A DNA stretch of 40,379 nucleotides from Bacteriovoracaceae bacterium UBA2428 (GTDB lineage: Bacteria; Bdellovibrionota; UBA2428): NCBI GenBank assembly GCA_002343545.1, contig DDRA01000041.1, positions 3,920 to 44,298 of the forward strand, read 5' to 3'. The position numbers and the translations under genes are program-made. Each line of letters starts with the position of its first letter. Positions within the stretch are counted from its first letter, which is position 1. The notes beneath the pieces are model-generated. The model ran no database searches. It was not told where the DNA came from and worked only from the letters and a program-made list of their open reading frames with translations. Shown here in pieces: positions 32,539 through 40,379 of the stretch.

Positions 32539-32610
32539 GGCGTCAGGCGCTTTTTGGTATCGCAGACGCGTCATTTGACGCATCTGCGATACCAAAAAGC
32601 GCCTGACGCC
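32539..32610. repeat. Near-perfect palindrome with 35-bp arms (REP-like)
   Basis: The left arm 32539-32573 and right arm 32576-32610 are reverse complements with one mismatch and a 2-nt loop. Each arm contains TACCAAAA (or its complement) and GCCTGACGCC. It lies between the stop of the RCC1 lipoprotein gene and yajQ, both on the minus strand, and could terminate or cap the first transcript, but there is no T-run after it. A single diverged arm is at 5075-5109. A 9-bp direct duplication (CTAAGGGCG on the minus strand) abuts it and includes the RCC1 gene's stop codon. Confidence 0.85.
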
Positions 32611-32620
32611 CTTAGCGCCC

Positions 32621-35107
32621 TTAGCGGATGGGTTCGGGGAGGCCGAGGGATGTGCCGATGCCGGAGGAGGTCGTCGGGGAGACTCTGGCGCCTAGCCCGT
32701 AGCCGTAGGTCGTCGCTCCGTTGGCGCCCCAGCACTTGATGATGCCGTCGCTGAGTCCGCAGGTGAAGTTGTAGCCGGCCGCGACGGCCGTGTAGTTCGT
32801 GCCGGCGTCAATACCCACCGGCGTTGAACGGGTAGTCGTCGTGCCGTCGCCAAGTTGTTTGTTGGAATTCGTTCCCCAGCATTTCATGGCGCCGGCCGTC
32901 GTGATCGCGCAAAAGTGATTCAGGCCCGCCGAGACGGAAGCGTAGGCTACGCTCGAATCCAAGTCGGTGAAGGATGGACTTCGGCAGCGCAGGGTGTCGG
33001 CGCTCGTGATGCCACATAAGCTAGCGGTATGCGCACCGGTCGAAATCTTTTTGTAAGTCGTCCCCGTGTCGAGGACTCCGATCGTCGGACTCGACGTCGA
33101 CCAGCCCTTGAGAACGCCGGAGGTGCGAACGAGGGCGTAGACATAGTTCGGGCTCGCGGCGACCTTGGCGAAATCCGTCGAGGCGTCGACGGCGACCGGC
33201 ACGAGTTGGTTGGAGCCGTAGCCGTTCCCGATCGAGGCGGAAGCTCCCCAACACTTCAGCTTGTAGGCGCTCGTCACGCCGCAGGAAAAGTTCGATCCGA
33301 CCGCGATGTCGATGTAGTCCGTCGAGGCGTCGACGGCGACGGGGCTGCTGCTGGCGGTGGTCGAGTTGTTGCCGAGCTGTCCGGACGTGTTGAGGCCCCA
33401 GCACTTGATCTTCGAGGCCGTCGTGATCGCGCAGGCGTGGTTACCCTGGAGGCTCGTGACGACCTTGGCGTAGGTCGTCGCCGAGTCGACGGCCACCCAA
33501 CCCGTGCGGTCGGTCGTGGAGGCGTCGCCGACTTGTCCGGCGTAGCTGCCCGTGCCGGAGTTTCGGCCGTTGCACATGAGCGCGCCGCTTTGACGGATGG
33601 CGCAGGAGAAGAGGTTGCCCGTCGAGATCGACGTGACGGGGTCGAAGCCGCCGTCGTCGTCGCGGATGATACGGCGATGCCAGCGCCGGACTCCGGTGCC
33701 GCTAATGGACGCCGAACCCGAGGGACTCACGCTCGCGATCTGGAGCTCGACGGCTTTCGTCGTTCCCGAAGTGTCGGGGCTCGTGTTGCCTTGCCAGGTG
33801 TACGAGAGCGTCGCCGTCGTCTGTCCGGCGAAAATCGTGATCGGCGTGCTATCCGCGAGGTCGAAGTCCGTCGTCATGATGGCCGAAGTCCGGCCCCCCG
33901 AGATAGCCTGGAGTTTGCTCACGTTAACCGTGACGTCGTAGGGCTTCGCCGTCGAGAGGACGAGATCGATGCTCTGGGTATGCGCGTCGTTACCTTCGTC
34001 CAGCACGGAAGCGACCTGCGCGAACTGAAGGGTCGCGCTGGGATCGGCGAAGCTGATCGTCGCGTCGACCGAGGTCGACGCGACGCTGGCGTTGCCAGCC
34101 GAGTCGCTGACGGCCCCGGCGTCGAGCGCGGGCGCGTAGGTACCCGTGCCGGGACCGGGGGTGACGACCAAAGTGAAATGCTGGTTGTCGCCCGAATTTG
34201 AGAGGGTCATGGCGGAAGGGGTTAGGGTGCCCCCCGTGAAGACGAAGTCCGTCGTTGCGAAGGTCGAGGCGTCGATCGCTTCCGAGAACATCACGTCGTA
34301 GAGCAGTGGCCATGACGACGTCGTCGCATCCTGGCTGTCGGCGCGCTCGATCGTCACCGCGGGGGCGGTGGCCGCGGCCCCGCTCGCATGGGTGGCTGCG
34401 TTCGCGGCACCGACCGCGTTGCCAGCCAGGTCTTTCGCGCCGCCAACCGTCACGGTCAGGTCCCCGCCGTTGAGCATCTTGCCCGCGGTCCACGTCAGCC
34501 GGTACACGGTCCCGGAGACCTTCGTCACGAGCGAAGGGTTCGCGGCGAGGCTACCCCGGCCGCTCCCCGAGAGCGTGTAGTTCGAAGCCGTGCGGGCGCT
34601 CAGTCCCATGGCTTCCGAGAAGGTCACCTCGATGGTGCGGACGCCATGGTAGGCGACCGCAACGACGTTCGGCGCCGAGTTGTCGAGCGCGGCCGGGACG
34701 CTCACGACTTCGGAGAGTCGATCCTGGGCATCCTTGGCCTGGACGTGAACGTAGTAGGTGCCGTCGCCCGCGGCGCCGTCCGCGGTCGCGGTGTCGATCG
34801 TGCCGAATTCGCCCGTGGGTTCCCAGGTGGGATTAGGGTCGACGGCGAAGCGGTAGGTGCAGCTTTTCGTGCAACTCCACTTCCAGACTTTCGTCCGCGT
34901 GGGCGTCGCCAAGGCCGCGAGGCCCTTGACCGCGGGCGGAGCGCTCGAGGACCCACCGGGCGTTTCCGTAGTCGTATCGGTCGAGCCTTGGTCGGTGGGC
35001 GTTTCCGCCGCGCTGCCCGCGTCGCCGCTCGTCACGCTGACCGCGGGTTGGCAAGCGCCCACGCCGAGCAGCGCGATGAGGCCGAAGTAGGCAGGTTTGA
35101 TCGACAT
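32621..35107 (-). CDS. Large lipoprotein with Ig-like, Calx-beta and RCC1-type repeats
   Basis: An 828-aa protein with a lipoprotein signal (LLGVGAC, Cys19), a Thr/Ser/Glu-rich linker, then a module WKWSCTKSCTYRF...GEFGT...VHVQAKDAQDRLSEVV. Next is an Ig-like repeat (VTFSEAMGLSARTASNYTLSG), a second of the same kind (YDVMFSEAIDASTFATTDF), and a Calx-beta-like stretch (residues about 358-480). The last ~340 residues are RCC1-type repeats with a recurring CAI/CGVTS-K(L/I)KCWG unit every ~50 aa, forming a beta propeller. It should be exported and anchored. It shares the WxWSC module with the neighbouring kelch lipoprotein. Substrate or adhesion target unknown. Confidence 0.82.
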   Translation of the reverse strand: MSIKPAYFGLIALLGVGACQPAVSVTSGDAGSAAETPTDQGSTDTTTETPGGSSSAPPAVKGLAALATPTRTKVWKWSCTKSCTYRFAVDPNPTWEPTGEFGTIDTATADGAAGDGTYYVHVQAKDAQDRLSEVVSVPAALDNSAPNVVAVAYHGVRTIEVTFSEAMGLSARTASNYTLSGSGRGSLAANPSLVTKVSGTVYRLTWTAGKMLNGGDLTVTVGGAKDLAGNAVGAANAATHASGAAATAPAVTIERADSQDATTSSWPLLYDVMFSEAIDASTFATTDFVFTGGTLTPSAMTLSNSGDNQHFTLVVTPGPGTGTYAPALDAGAVSDSAGNASVASTSVDATISFADPSATLQFAQVASVLDEGNDAHTQSIDLVLSTAKPYDVTVNVSKLQAISGGRTSAIMTTDFDLADSTPITIFAGQTTATLSYTWQGNTSPDTSGTTKAVELQIASVSPSGSASISGTGVRRWHRRIIRDDDGGFDPVTSISTGNLFSCAIRQSGALMCNGRNSGTGSYAGQVGDASTTDRTGWVAVDSATTYAKVVTSLQGNHACAITTASKIKCWGLNTSGQLGNNSTTASSSPVAVDASTDYIDIAVGSNFSCGVTSAYKLKCWGASASIGNGYGSNQLVPVAVDASTDFAKVAASPNYVYALVRTSGVLKGWSTSSPTIGVLDTGTTYKKISTGAHTASLCGITSADTLRCRSPSFTDLDSSVAYASVSAGLNHFCAITTAGAMKCWGTNSNKQLGDGTTTTRSTPVGIDAGTNYTAVAAGYNFTCGLSDGIIKCWGANGATTYGYGLGARVSPTTSSGIGTSLGLPEPIR

Positions 35108-35206
35108 GACCTAACCAGTGTAGGCGTTCGCGGCCACGCACGACGTGAAGTTTTCGGGAAGGCGAAGAACGAGCTTGATTGCGTGAACGCGTGATCCAGC
35201 CGCGCT

Positions 35207-38200
35207 TTAGGGCACGTAGACGTAGCCCGCGTCGATGCCGAGGTCGGTGCCCGTCGAGGAGCTGCCGCCCCAGAAGATGACGGCGCTACCCGTATAGACG
35301 GCCGTTTTGCGGTAGGTGAAGCTCGAGGGGGTCCCCGTCGTGGAAAGGCTCGCTCCCCAGGTGTTCGTGCTTGGGTTGTAGCGCTTGCCGCCCCAGCCGC
35401 CGCCGACGCCACCCCAGACGATCATTTCCGTTCCCGTCCAGACCGTCGAGTGCATCTGGAGCCCCGTGAAGGCGCCGCTCGTGCTCGTCGCGCTCCAGTT
35501 GCCCGACGAGTTGCGTTGGCCGCCCGTGTTCAGGCCCGATCCGTTGCCCTGTCCGCCCCAGACGAGCATCCGGCTTCCCGTCCACACGGCGCTCGCGAAG
35601 GATCGGTCCGCGAGCGGGGCGTTCGAAGTTCCGCTCTCGTCGAGGGTGCTGCAGGATCCGTTCGTCTCGAAGGTGTAGAGGTCTCCCGTGTTCCAGAGCA
35701 GCACGCTGCTGCCGTTCCAGACGCCCGGCACGCTCGTGAAGGCGGCCATCGAGCTGAGTCCCGAGCTCGTCGTGTAGCAGCCGTGGTTGCTCGCGAGCGA
35801 GGTCCAGGTTCCGCTGCTGCTGAGCGACCAGGCGTCGTAGAGCTGCGTGTACCCCGTCCCCCGTCCGCCGATCACGATCATCGCGCTTCCGGTCCAGACC
35901 GCCGTGTGGTAACCGCGGGCGGCGGGGCCGCTACCGCTCGCCGCGACTTGGCGCCAGGTGTTCGTCGCGGGGTTGTAGGCCTGCACGTCGCTCAAGTAAG
36001 TCGAGTTGCTGGCGCCGCCGAAGATCCACATTTCCGTGCCGGTCCAGATGGCGCTATGGCTGTGGCGTCGCGAGGGCGCGCCGGTGTACGGGGTGTTCCC
36101 GCTCCAGGTGTCCGCGGCGACGTGGTTCACGTCGAGGTTTTGCGACTGCGATCCGTAGGTCACGACGAGACGCACGCTCTCGTTCGTGTCGTGGCGAATG
36201 TAGACGTTGCCGGCCCCCCCCGCGACGCTGAAGTCGGTCGGGGCGGCCGACGTTCCGAGGAGGTTGCCGCAGTTTGCGTCGGAATAGAAGTTCGTCACCC
36301 CCGTGGCGTTCGTCGTCGAGAGCTGGACCGTGGGGGTGCCGTCGGTCACCGCGTTGTCGTGGGCGTCGTAGACGGCCACGCTGAGCGCGGAAGAACAGAA
36401 ATTACGGATGAAACCGCTCGTGAGGCCGCTGATCGTGGCGTGGTGGGCGGGGCCCGCCGTGACGTCGAAGGTTGACGAAAGCGTGCCTCCGGCCAGGAGC
36501 CTGTAACCGCTTCCAACCTTGTTGAGCGAGATCCCGGGGAAGGTTGCGACCCCGGCCACCGCGTTACGGGTGAGCGTGCCCGAAAGCGTCGAGCTTCCGG
36601 GGTTCGCATTCGCGGGTATCGAGAGGGTGATCGCGACGGTAGAACTGGTGTCGGGGTTTCCGTTGAAATCGATGACGCGTACCGAGATGTCGGAGGCGAA
36701 GCTCTGTCCGGCGGCAACGTTGGCGGGCTGAGTCTGGAAGGCGATCGAGGGACGCACATAAAAAACGGAGGAATAGTCGCCTACGAGGGATCCGGAGCTC
36801 AGGACGAGTTGGTAGCCCGACCCCGTGCTGGAGTTGTCGATCGAAATCCCGGGGAACGTGGCGATGCCGTTGACCGCGTTCCTAGACAGCGTGCCCGAGA
36901 GCGTCCCCTGGGCGGGATTCGTTCCGATCGCAAGGGTCACCGTGTCCGTCGCGGTGACGACGGTGTTGAAGTAAGCGTCGGTGATTCGGGCTCGTAAGTC
37001 GGTGGCGAAAGCTTGTCCGGCGAGCACATCGGTCGGTTGAGTCAGGAATACGGCCCAGGCGGGAGCTCCGACGGTCAAGTTGACCGAGGCGCTAGGGCCG
37101 GCCGCGAGGCTCAAGTTGCCGGCGGCATCCGTCGCCGTTCCCGCCGCGAGCGAGATCGTGATACTTCCCCCCGCGCCAACGCAAGCACTCGTGCCGAGGG
37201 TCACCGTGCGCGCGGTCGTCCCCGAACCGCTGACGGTGGCCGTACAAGTGATGCCGTTCGTGCCGGTGACCGTAACGTCGCCGTCGGCGAGCGTGACGGC
37301 GCTGGCGTTCGCGTAGGTGATCGGGAAAGTGATCGTGCCCGATCCGCGCACGAGCGTCGTCACGTTCGGAGCGCCGATCGTCAGGGTGGGCGGCGTCACG
37401 TCGATGAGCTTGTAGCCCGAGCACGCCGAAGCCGAGTTCCCGGCGGCGTCGGTGCTCGTGATCTTGTAGAGGTGGCGCGGGCCTTCCGTGCCGACGAGGG
37501 TTTGGGTCGAGGCATTGGCCGACAGCGTGATCGGCGAACCGAGCTCGTTGCCGCTCGTGCAGCCCGCGGTGCCCGTGTAGAACTGGATCGTCTGGCTGAC
37601 GACGTCGGAGCTCGCGGAGGGCGTCCAGCTGGCCGTGATCGTCGTGGACAGGCCGGCCGTGTTGTTGCTGCCGCCGACCCAACTGCGCGCGGTCGCCGCG
37701 GCGGGCGCCGTGTTGTCGAGGGCGGCCGAGACGGTGACGACCTCGGACAGGTTGCCGGCGTCGTCCTGGGCTTGGACGTGCAAATAGAAGGTGCCGTCGC
37801 CGCCGTCGAGACTCGTGCCCGTGTCCGTTCCGAAGTCACCCTCGGGCGTCCAGGTCGGCGATTCGTCGACGACGTAGCGGTAAAGACAGGTTTGCGTGCA
37901 ACTCCAGCTCCAGCTTTTCGTTTTGGTGGCCGTCGAGCCGTTGCTCAGCCCGAGCACGACGGGAGCATTCCCGCTGACGTCGACTTCGGTCTCGACGACG
38001 GCTTCGGGCGGCGTCGTGCTCGCGCCTCCGCTGGGGGGGACGAAACGCAGGCTCAAGCTGCCGCCGTTCTTCAGGCGGCCGCTCGACCAGATCAAGCGGT
38101 AAACGACGGATTGGCCGGATTGGAGCGAGGCCAGGACGACGACTTCGTCGGGGCGTTCGTCGAGGGTGCCGCGCCCTTCGCCGCTGAGGTGATAGTTGCC

Positions 38201-38425
38201 CGCGCTCAAAGCCGCGGACCCGGGATCCGCCGAGAAGGCGACGTCGATGATGCGCGCGTCACGCACCGTGACGCCGACGAGCCGGGGAGTTTCGGTCTTG
38301 GCGGCGTCGTTCTGCGCGGAGTCGCGGCCGGAGCTGCCGACCGAGTTAAGGTAGCCCCCTTCGCAGGCAACAAGCAGGAAGCCACTCAAGACACACCAGC
38401 TTCGGGCGAAGGGCTCCCTTCTCAT
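35207..38425 (-). CDS. Large lipoprotein with Ig-like and kelch repeats
   Basis: A 1072-aa protein with signal and lipobox (LLVAC, Cys21), two N-terminal segments like those of the RCC1 lipoprotein (LSGEGRGTLDE..., WSWSCTQTCLYRYVVDESPTW...LHVQAQDDAGNLSEVV), several Ig-like domains (bacterial Ig, VTPPTLTIGAP, and two 'AGQ.FA(T/S)D...GTLSR/TRNAV.GIATFPGIS' repeats at about 420-620), and a C-terminal kelch propeller: repeated SAIWTG.EM(W/I)(I/V)(F/W)GG units (about 780-1072). GGAGGA lies before the ATG. Such exported propeller lipoproteins are typical of predatory or surface-attached Gram-negatives. The 98 bp to the next gene downstream have no clear feature. Confidence 0.85.
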   Translation of the reverse strand: MRREPFARSWCVLSGFLLVACEGGYLNSVGSSGRDSAQNDAAKTETPRLVGVTVRDARIIDVAFSADPGSAALSAGNYHLSGEGRGTLDERPDEVVVLASLQSGQSVVYRLIWSSGRLKNGGSLSLRFVPPSGGASTTPPEAVVETEVDVSGNAPVVLGLSNGSTATKTKSWSWSCTQTCLYRYVVDESPTWTPEGDFGTDTGTSLDGGDGTFYLHVQAQDDAGNLSEVVTVSAALDNTAPAAATARSWVGGSNNTAGLSTTITASWTPSASSDVVSQTIQFYTGTAGCTSGNELGSPITLSANASTQTLVGTEGPRHLYKITSTDAAGNSASACSGYKLIDVTPPTLTIGAPNVTTLVRGSGTITFPITYANASAVTLADGDVTVTGTNGITCTATVSGSGTTARTVTLGTSACVGAGGSITISLAAGTATDAAGNLSLAAGPSASVNLTVGAPAWAVFLTQPTDVLAGQAFATDLRARITDAYFNTVVTATDTVTLAIGTNPAQGTLSGTLSRNAVNGIATFPGISIDNSSTGSGYQLVLSSGSLVGDYSSVFYVRPSIAFQTQPANVAAGQSFASDISVRVIDFNGNPDTSSTVAITLSIPANANPGSSTLSGTLTRNAVAGVATFPGISLNKVGSGYRLLAGGTLSSTFDVTAGPAHHATISGLTSGFIRNFCSSALSVAVYDAHDNAVTDGTPTVQLSTTNATGVTNFYSDANCGNLLGTSAAPTDFSVAGGAGNVYIRHDTNESVRLVVTYGSQSQNLDVNHVAADTWSGNTPYTGAPSRRHSHSAIWTGTEMWIFGGASNSTYLSDVQAYNPATNTWRQVAASGSGPAARGYHTAVWTGSAMIVIGGRGTGYTQLYDAWSLSSSGTWTSLASNHGCYTTSSGLSSMAAFTSVPGVWNGSSVLLWNTGDLYTFETNGSCSTLDESGTSNAPLADRSFASAVWTGSRMLVWGGQGNGSGLNTGGQRNSSGNWSATSTSGAFTGLQMHSTVWTGTEMIVWGGVGGGWGGKRYNPSTNTWGASLSTTGTPSSFTYRKTAVYTGSAVIFWGGSSSTGTDLGIDAGYVYVP

Positions 38426-38569
38426 TCCTCCAGTTTAAGGGCCGCCCGAAACGGAGAGTGATTAAGATTTCGTGAATCGGAGGAATAAAGTTGCGCGCAA
38501 AAAGGCCTTGATCCAGCGCCTGAAACGCTCTCCCTCGAAGGGGGAGTGGGGATCCGATGCGGCGGTCCT

Positions 38570-39808
38570 CTAGAGGTCTTCGAGGCTTTGGCGTTCGCGG
38601 ATAAGACGGGTACGGCCGGCGTCGAGCAGAACTTCGGGGGGGCGGGGTCGGCCGTTGTACGAGGAGCTCATGACGAAGCCGTACGCGCCGGCCTCGCGAA
38701 AAACGACGAGATCACCCTCCGCGACTTCGGGAAGCGCGGCTTCGCGTTCGAAGAAATCCGAGCTTTCGCAGACGGGGCCGCAGAGGTCGGCCGGGGACGG
38801 AGCTCGGCGGGTAATCGCGACGGCCCGCCCTTCGGCGTCGCGCGCGAAGACGTCGAAGCGGTGGCGGGCGCCGTAGAGGGCGGGGCGCATGAGCGAGGTC
38901 ATGCCGGCGTCGAGCCCGACGAAGCGGCGCTCCGCGCGGCGCTTCGTCGCGACGACGCGGGCGATGAGCGAGCCCGAGGTCGCCACGAGGTAGCGGCCGG
39001 GTTCGCAGAGCAGTCTCGGCGCGCCGAGCGCGTGGCGGGCGCAGGCCTCCCGCATCGCGCGCGCGACCCCGGCGGCGGCGGCTTCCACGTCGAGCTCGTT
39101 TTCGTCGTCGCGGTAGGGAACCCCGAATCCGCCCCCCATGTCGAGGTAGGCGAGTTCGAGGCCGAGCGCGCGCAGGCGAGGGCCCACGCGTTCGAGCAGT
39201 TGGGCGACGGCGCGTCCGAAGTGCGCGGCCTCCAGGATGCACGAGCCCGGCATGAGGTGGAGTCCGAAGCGCTTGACGCCGGCGGCACGCGCGCGGGAGT
39301 AGGCGGCTTCGACCTCGTCGAGCGAGAGCCCGAACTTCGAAAGCTCGCCGCCCGTGTTGATTTGCGCGAAGGCGCCGCGGCCCTCGTCGGGGTTCACGCG
39401 AAAACCGAGGGTCTCCGGCACACCCAGGCGCCGGAGCCGCTCGAAAGCCTCGAGGCTGTCGAGGTTCAGGTAGAGGGCGCCGTCGCGCGCGGCCGCCAAG
39501 TCGTCGGACGATTCGAAGTTGCCCGTGTAGGAAATGTCCGCCGGCGCGAAGCCCGCGCGCGCCGCCGCGCGCAGCTCGCCGGGGGAGGCGCAGTCCGCGC
39601 CGGCGCCCTCGGCCCGCAGCAGCTTGAGGATCTCCGCGTTCATGTTCGCCTTCACGGCGTAGTGGGCGCGCGTGACGAGCCCCGTCGCGGCGAAGGCCGC
39701 GGCCAGGCGTCGGTAACGCGCGCGGATCTCTTCGGCGTCGTAGACGTAGAGCGGCGATCCGTAGGTTTCGACGAGGGCGAAAGGATCCGTGCCGCGCGGG
39801 AGACTCAT
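38570..39808 (-). CDS. lysA: Diaminopimelate decarboxylase
   Basis: From ATG 39808 the product is 412 aa, the usual size. It has the PLP lysine motif HYAVKAN, the HLMPGSC and DMGGGFGVPY loops, CEPGRYLVATSGSLIARV, and the C-terminal GPVCESSDFF and AGAYGFVMSSSYNGRPRPPEVLL signature of LysA. It makes L-lysine from meso-diaminopimelate. The longer frame upstream is not needed. The 144 bp between its stop and the kelch gene contain a weak CTCCC/GGGAG stem on the transcript strand and no other feature. Confidence 0.95.
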   Translation of the reverse strand: MSLPRGTDPFALVETYGSPLYVYDAEEIRARYRRLAAAFAATGLVTRAHYAVKANMNAEILKLLRAEGAGADCASPGELRAAARAGFAPADISYTGNFESSDDLAAARDGALYLNLDSLEAFERLRRLGVPETLGFRVNPDEGRGAFAQINTGGELSKFGLSLDEVEAAYSRARAAGVKRFGLHLMPGSCILEAAHFGRAVAQLLERVGPRLRALGLELAYLDMGGGFGVPYRDDENELDVEAAAAGVARAMREACARHALGAPRLLCEPGRYLVATSGSLIARVVATKRRAERRFVGLDAGMTSLMRPALYGARHRFDVFARDAEGRAVAITRRAPSPADLCGPVCESSDFFEREAALPEVAEGDLVVFREAGAYGFVMSSSYNGRPRPPEVLLDAGRTRLIRERQSLEDL

Positions 39809-39896
39809 GCCGTTCAAGATAATGAGTTTTTCTGATGGAGGGTATTGGACCTTCTCATTTTTTGGCGTCGCGGCCCTCGGATACCCTGCCTCCATC

Positions 39897-40379
39897 ATGG
39901 AGACTCTCGTTCACGAAGCCCAGCTTCGCGGTCGCCGTTTGGAGGCCTTCGTCCTTTGGTCGAGCCTCGTGCCCGAAGATCCCGCGGGCGCGGCGTTGCT
40001 GCGTCTCTTCGCCGAGACCGGGGCCGACGCGCGCGACGTGGCCTCCTTCGACGCCTTCGTCGAGTCGCTCGATCTCCCGGCCTGCCTGGAGTGGTCCCGC
40101 CTTGAGGCCCGATCCCGCGACGAGCTGCACGTCCACGTCTACGGCTTCCAAGGCCAGACGCTGGCGATCAAGCGCCGCTTCGCGGAGCGCTTCGGACCGC
40201 TCGCGTGGAAGAACCACGTCGGCGCCGTGGGGCCGCATCCCGAGCCCATGATGGAAACGTGTCTGCGCGTCGCCGATCGCGAAGCGGCGCGGGAAATCGC
40301 AAGGAGCTTCGCGGGCCGCGCGTCTTTCTTCGTGCACGAAGCGACCGAGAACGACCTGCGCGATCACACGGTCCTGGGG
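39897..40379 (+). CDS. DOPA 4,5-dioxygenase-like protein (3' end outside window)
   Basis: 161 codons without a stop, running off the right edge. Residues about 82-161 show HVHVYGF, then VGPHPEPMMET, and FFVHEATENDLRDHT, in the order and spacing of the DOPA 4,5-dioxygenase family (PF08883): conserved His of HVYF, GPHPxPM, and the H.xTGDxLxDHT end. About 80 residues precede this region, longer than the usual family start, without recognisable domain. If functional it would cleave catechols using Fe(II). It is divergent from lysA with 88 bp between. Assignment rests on the motifs only. Confidence 0.5.
   Translation, partial: METLVHEAQLRGRRLEAFVLWSSLVPEDPAGAALLRLFAETGADARDVASFDAFVESLDLPACLEWSRLEARSRDELHVHVYGFQGQTLAIKRRFAERFGPLAWKNHVGAVGPHPEPMMETCLRVADREAAREIARSFAGRASFFVHEATENDLRDHTVLG

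Noticed and set aside
38430-38569. Terminator after lysA
   Set aside because: The CTCCC/GGGAG stem is short and is not followed by a T-run.
1-40379. CRISPR arrays, tRNA or rRNA genes, insertion sequences
   Set aside because: No regularly spaced repeats, tRNA-like cloverleaf or active transposase gene was seen; the only transposase-like gene lacks its catalytic residues.

Overview
The window is GC-rich, gene-dense DNA from a Gram-negative bacterium: it encodes a TolC-type tripartite exporter, several lipoproteins with a lipobox, a Tat substrate and prepilin-like proteins. Two prepilin/S74-chaperone proteins, large kelch and RCC1 lipoproteins, a Tgt-methyltransferase fusion and a RAYT-like gene with GARAGAGRK-type N-terminus fit a Bdellovibrionota or other former-Deltaproteobacteria lineage, but there is no rRNA or tRNA here to settle it. 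No insertion sequence, integrase, phage structural operon or CRISPR array was seen.

Layout. 1-4025 (minus): TolC-like, lipoprotein HlyD-like adaptor and MacB-type fused ABC exporter (the last cut by the window edge). 4126-5625 (plus): fatty acid desaturase and a small membrane protein, separated by one arm of a dispersed repeat. 5622-20142 (minus): the centrepiece, a run of 17 genes with almost every junction overlapping or only a few bases apart. It encodes seven radical SAM proteins, a 237-aa candidate precursor whose only three cysteines lie in a C-terminal ACHSNCHSNCHGSRGRR tail, two paralogous 'A' proteins, five unfamiliar partner proteins, a small Tat-signal protein, a DUF483-like protein with LGYPACC, and a last gene joining a type IV prepilin N-terminus to an S74 intramolecular chaperone. 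Two paralogous A-B-C modules (A = FH..RVY.E protein, B = SPASM radical SAM, C = second radical SAM) lie in series, with the precursor between them. A divergent gene pair (20227-21835, plus) starts from the same 84-bp intergenic region and encodes a second S74 protein and a Peptidase_G2/IMC-like protein.

21843-23910 (minus) is feoAB with a Fur-like palindrome directly upstream. 24018-25712 (plus) is a subtilisin-like lipoprotein. 25727-27757 (minus) holds a secreted protein, an Mpo1/DUF962-like protein, a TfoX-N-like protein and a REP-associated Y1 transposase-like protein that seems to have lost its HUH and Tyr residues. A long hairpin separates it from a divergent hibernation factor gene (28057-28464). 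28445-32497 (minus) is a compact housekeeping operon: YajQ, a GGCT-like protein, Tgt fused to an MnmC-type methyltransferase, and ThiL. A near-perfect 35-bp-arm palindrome (32539-32610) then precedes two related large lipoproteins, one ending in RCC1 repeats and one in kelch repeats. lysA and a divergent, truncated DOPA-dioxygenase-like gene close the window.

Working model (inference): the 17-gene operon is a RiPP-like or protein-maturation system in which several radical SAM enzymes modify the CX3-repeat tail of the 237-aa protein. The pilin-like and S74/G2 proteins at both ends suggest that the product is surface-exposed or fibre-associated. No family that I can name covers the whole arrangement.
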